Assembly: GCA_016932235.1 (NCBI GenBank)
Contig: JAFGDF010000128.1
Location: forward strand, 1 to 8,920
Source of the DNA: Deltaproteobacteria bacterium
Lineage (GTDB): Bacteria > Desulfobacterota > DSM-4660 > Desulfatiglandales > HGW-15
Direction: 5' to 3'
DNA: 8,920 nt
Below the pieces are notes generated by a model. It did not search any database. It was not told the origin of the DNA and saw nothing but the letters and a program-made list of their open reading frames with translations. The translations under genes and the position numbers were made by a program. Of the stretch, positions 7,947-8,920 are shown one piece after another. Positions within the stretch are counted from its first letter, which is position 1. Each line of letters opens with the position of its first letter.

Positions 7947-8483
7947 TTATAATAATGTGGAGATAATTCGGGATGCATCACGTTTTACTTTATCCAGATC
8001 TTCCTTATTGGGCAAACCGCGTATATCTCCAAGCCTTCCACGGGTGCTGGCATCCTCTGAGCCATGAAACTCTCCCAAAATGTACCATTCAGCCAAAACT
8101 TTGAAACCGAGATGTTCAAAGAACTGACCGGCATATAATCCTGCTGGTATAGCCTCACGGATTCCTGTATGTGGACCGGAATAGGTGCAAAATATGATGG
8201 CGTTTTTCCCCGGCACATTCGGAGCTCCCCATTTTACAAGACCCTGATTGCGGTAATTACTGAATTTGGTCTTGAGAAATTTATCCATGGGCTTGGGAGG
8301 ACTCCATTGATAGGAAGGAAAGCCTATACATACCAGATCATAGGAAAAGAAATCCACATCTCCGGCCTCTTCGACTTTACACATGCAGACTTTTGATCCG
8401 GCATCCGTGAGACCTTCCTGGATAGCCAGCGCCACTTTTTCAGTATTGCCGGTATTCGACCAGTAAATAATAATTGTATTCAT
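7947..8483 (-). CDS. Flavodoxin family protein
   Basis: The 178-residue protein has a flavodoxin fold and should carry FMN as a low-potential one-electron shuttle in the cytoplasm. The phosphate loop is Ser9-Asn-Thr-Gly-Asn-Thr14 in IIYWSNTGNTEKVA. The flavin-flanking loops are at about 56-65 (PSYQWSPPKP) and 100-108 (TYSGPHTGI). It is slightly longer than short-chain flavodoxins. I chose ATG 8483, which has GGAG seven bases upstream; an upstream in-frame ATG at 8528 adds 15 residues with no homology and no good ribosome binding site. It is the first gene of a two-gene operon with the FMN oxidoreductase. The pairing suggests an electron-transfer module. A role as reductant for the nearby radical-SAM activase is possible, because flavodoxins reduce such enzymes in other bacteria, but this is inference. 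Confidence 0.87.
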   Translation of the reverse strand: MNTIIIYWSNTGNTEKVALAIQEGLTDAGSKVCMCKVEEAGDVDFFSYDLVCIGFPSYQWSPPKPMDKFLKTKFSNYRNQGLVKWGAPNVPGKNAIIFCTYSGPHTGIREAIPAGLYAGQFFEHLGFKVLAEWYILGEFHGSEDASTRGRLGDIRGLPNKEDLDKVKRDASRIISTLL

Positions 8484-8532
8484 GATATATCTCCGATTTA
8501 TCGATCCATCTATATAATTCACATTCATGTAA

Positions 8533-8563
8533 GCTTTTCCGGACCCGGAAGGGCTTTTCCGGA
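8533..8563 (-). promoter_or_regulatory. Tandem 11-bp direct repeat, candidate operator of the flavodoxin operon
   Basis: GCTTTTCCGGA occurs at 8533-8543 and again at 8553-8563, exactly 20 bp apart (about two helical turns), 50 bp upstream of the flavodoxin ATG. CCCGGAAGGG lies between the copies. A TATATA stretch at about 8510-8516 could be the -10 on the minus strand, which would place the repeat over and upstream of the -35 region, as for a transcription factor bound to two sites on one face. Confidence 0.45.
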
Positions 8564-8650
8564 ATCTCTGACATTACGGATACAGCTCTGCTGATTGCGG
8601 TTTTAAACCTAGATCTATATACTTGATTTTATTATTTCTTTATGATTAAA

Positions 8651-8689
8651 TTCGGCAGACTGTCGGACTTTATCCGACGGTCTGCTGAA
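8651..8689. repeat. 17-bp hairpin, copy B of the dispersed palindromic repeat
   Basis: Bases 8651-8667 pair with 8673-8689 through 17 base pairs including two G-T wobbles, around a 5-base loop. The core CTGTCGGACTTTATCCGACGG matches the minus-strand core of copy A at 19 of 21 positions. The plus-strand side is followed by AAAAAATTTTG, so it could also act as a weak terminator for plus-strand transcripts. Confidence 0.75.
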
Positions 8690-8777
8690 AAAATTTTGTT
8701 TATTATGCCTTTGATGTATATATCCTTTTCAAATCCCAGGCAAATGATTTTCCGGTAGCCGATCCTCTACGGGAGGA

Positions 8778-8918
8778 GGCATACCCTGATCCACCATCAA
8801 GGCGCCATCTGCTGCGTTGCCTGTGATCGCTCCTCCTTGCGGCGTATTACTTATACGCCTCAGTCGTCGCTCCTCGGCGCCTTGCATCTAGCACCTCGCT
8901 GGTGGCCAGGGTTATGCC
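8778..8918. repeat. Complex nested palindrome of about 140 bp
   Basis: Three nested pairs of arms share one centre. Outer: 8778-8795 (GGCATACCCTGATCCACC) pairs with 8901-8918, with one extra A and a two-base mismatch. Middle: CAAGGCGCC at 8798-8806 pairs with GGCGCCTTG at 8876-8884. Inner: GGCGTAT at 8841-8847 pairs with ATACGCC at 8853-8859 around a 5-base loop. TCGCTCCTC is directly repeated at 8827-8835 and 8867-8875. No coding frame is apparent. It looks like a non-autonomous palindromic element that ends near the window edge. Confidence 0.7.
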
Positions 8919-8920
8919 AA

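Larger units (their letters stand above)
8484..8920. other. Non-coding region upstream of the flavodoxin operon
   Basis: I see no supportable gene from the flavodoxin start to the right edge. The stretch contains a direct repeat close to the flavodoxin start (8533-8563), an AT-rich segment that may hold the operon's promoter (minus-strand TATATAG at about 8610-8620 and TTATATAG at about 8510-8518), a 17-bp hairpin (8651-8689), and a complex palindrome at the edge. Confidence 0.65.

Overview
This 8.9 kb window looks like part of the chromosome of an obligately anaerobic bacterium. The evidence is an oxygen-sensitive type of enzyme pair (a glycyl-radical-enzyme-like protein and its radical-SAM activase), a flavodoxin paired with a cysteine-motif flavoprotein, and intergenic palindromic repeats next to a REP-type transposase. 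Desulfobacterota (sulfate-reducing or syntrophic) is my best guess for the host. That is inference from gene content and style, not proof.

Layout, left to right. (1) 1-943, minus strand: an AT-rich HUH/Y1 REP-associated transposase gene running off the left edge, bounded by a 12-bp perfect inverted repeat. (2) 1054-4599, plus strand: a sigma-70-like promoter, a short leader, a glycyl radical enzyme (GRE) homologue of 822 residues, and 36 bp later its activating enzyme. This pair is visibly more GC-rich than its flanks. (3) 4600-5127: a convergent intergenic stretch with a 15-bp perfect hairpin, degenerate inverted repeats and a probable groEL terminator. (4) 5128-7057, minus strand: a groES-groEL operon with strong ribosome binding sites and no visible CIRCE element. 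(5) 7262-8483, minus strand: a two-gene redox operon, first a flavodoxin, then an NAD(P)H/FMN oxidoreductase with a C-x2-C-x2-C-x10-C motif. A 20-bp-period direct repeat lies upstream of it. (6) 8484-8920: non-coding DNA with a second copy of the hairpin core seen in (3) and a complex palindrome of about 140 bp at the right edge.

The main finding is in the GRE. Every family landmark is present and the reading frame is intact, including an active-site-type cysteine (Cys458) and the C-terminal Arg-Val-Ala-X-Tyr motif. However, the glycine that carries the radical is a serine (codon AGC at 3559-3561). The cysteine motif is Gly-Cys-Ser-Ala-Thr-Asp rather than the Gly-Cys-Val-Glu of the dehydratase and decarboxylase classes. 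The adjacent activase keeps all its cluster cysteines but has Asn instead of the usual Asp in its HDGPGIRT motif. The pair may be a recently inactivated enzyme, an enzyme repaired in trans by a separate glycyl-radical domain, or an unusual GRE lineage. The flavodoxin operon could supply electrons to a radical-SAM activase, but nothing in the sequence proves that link.
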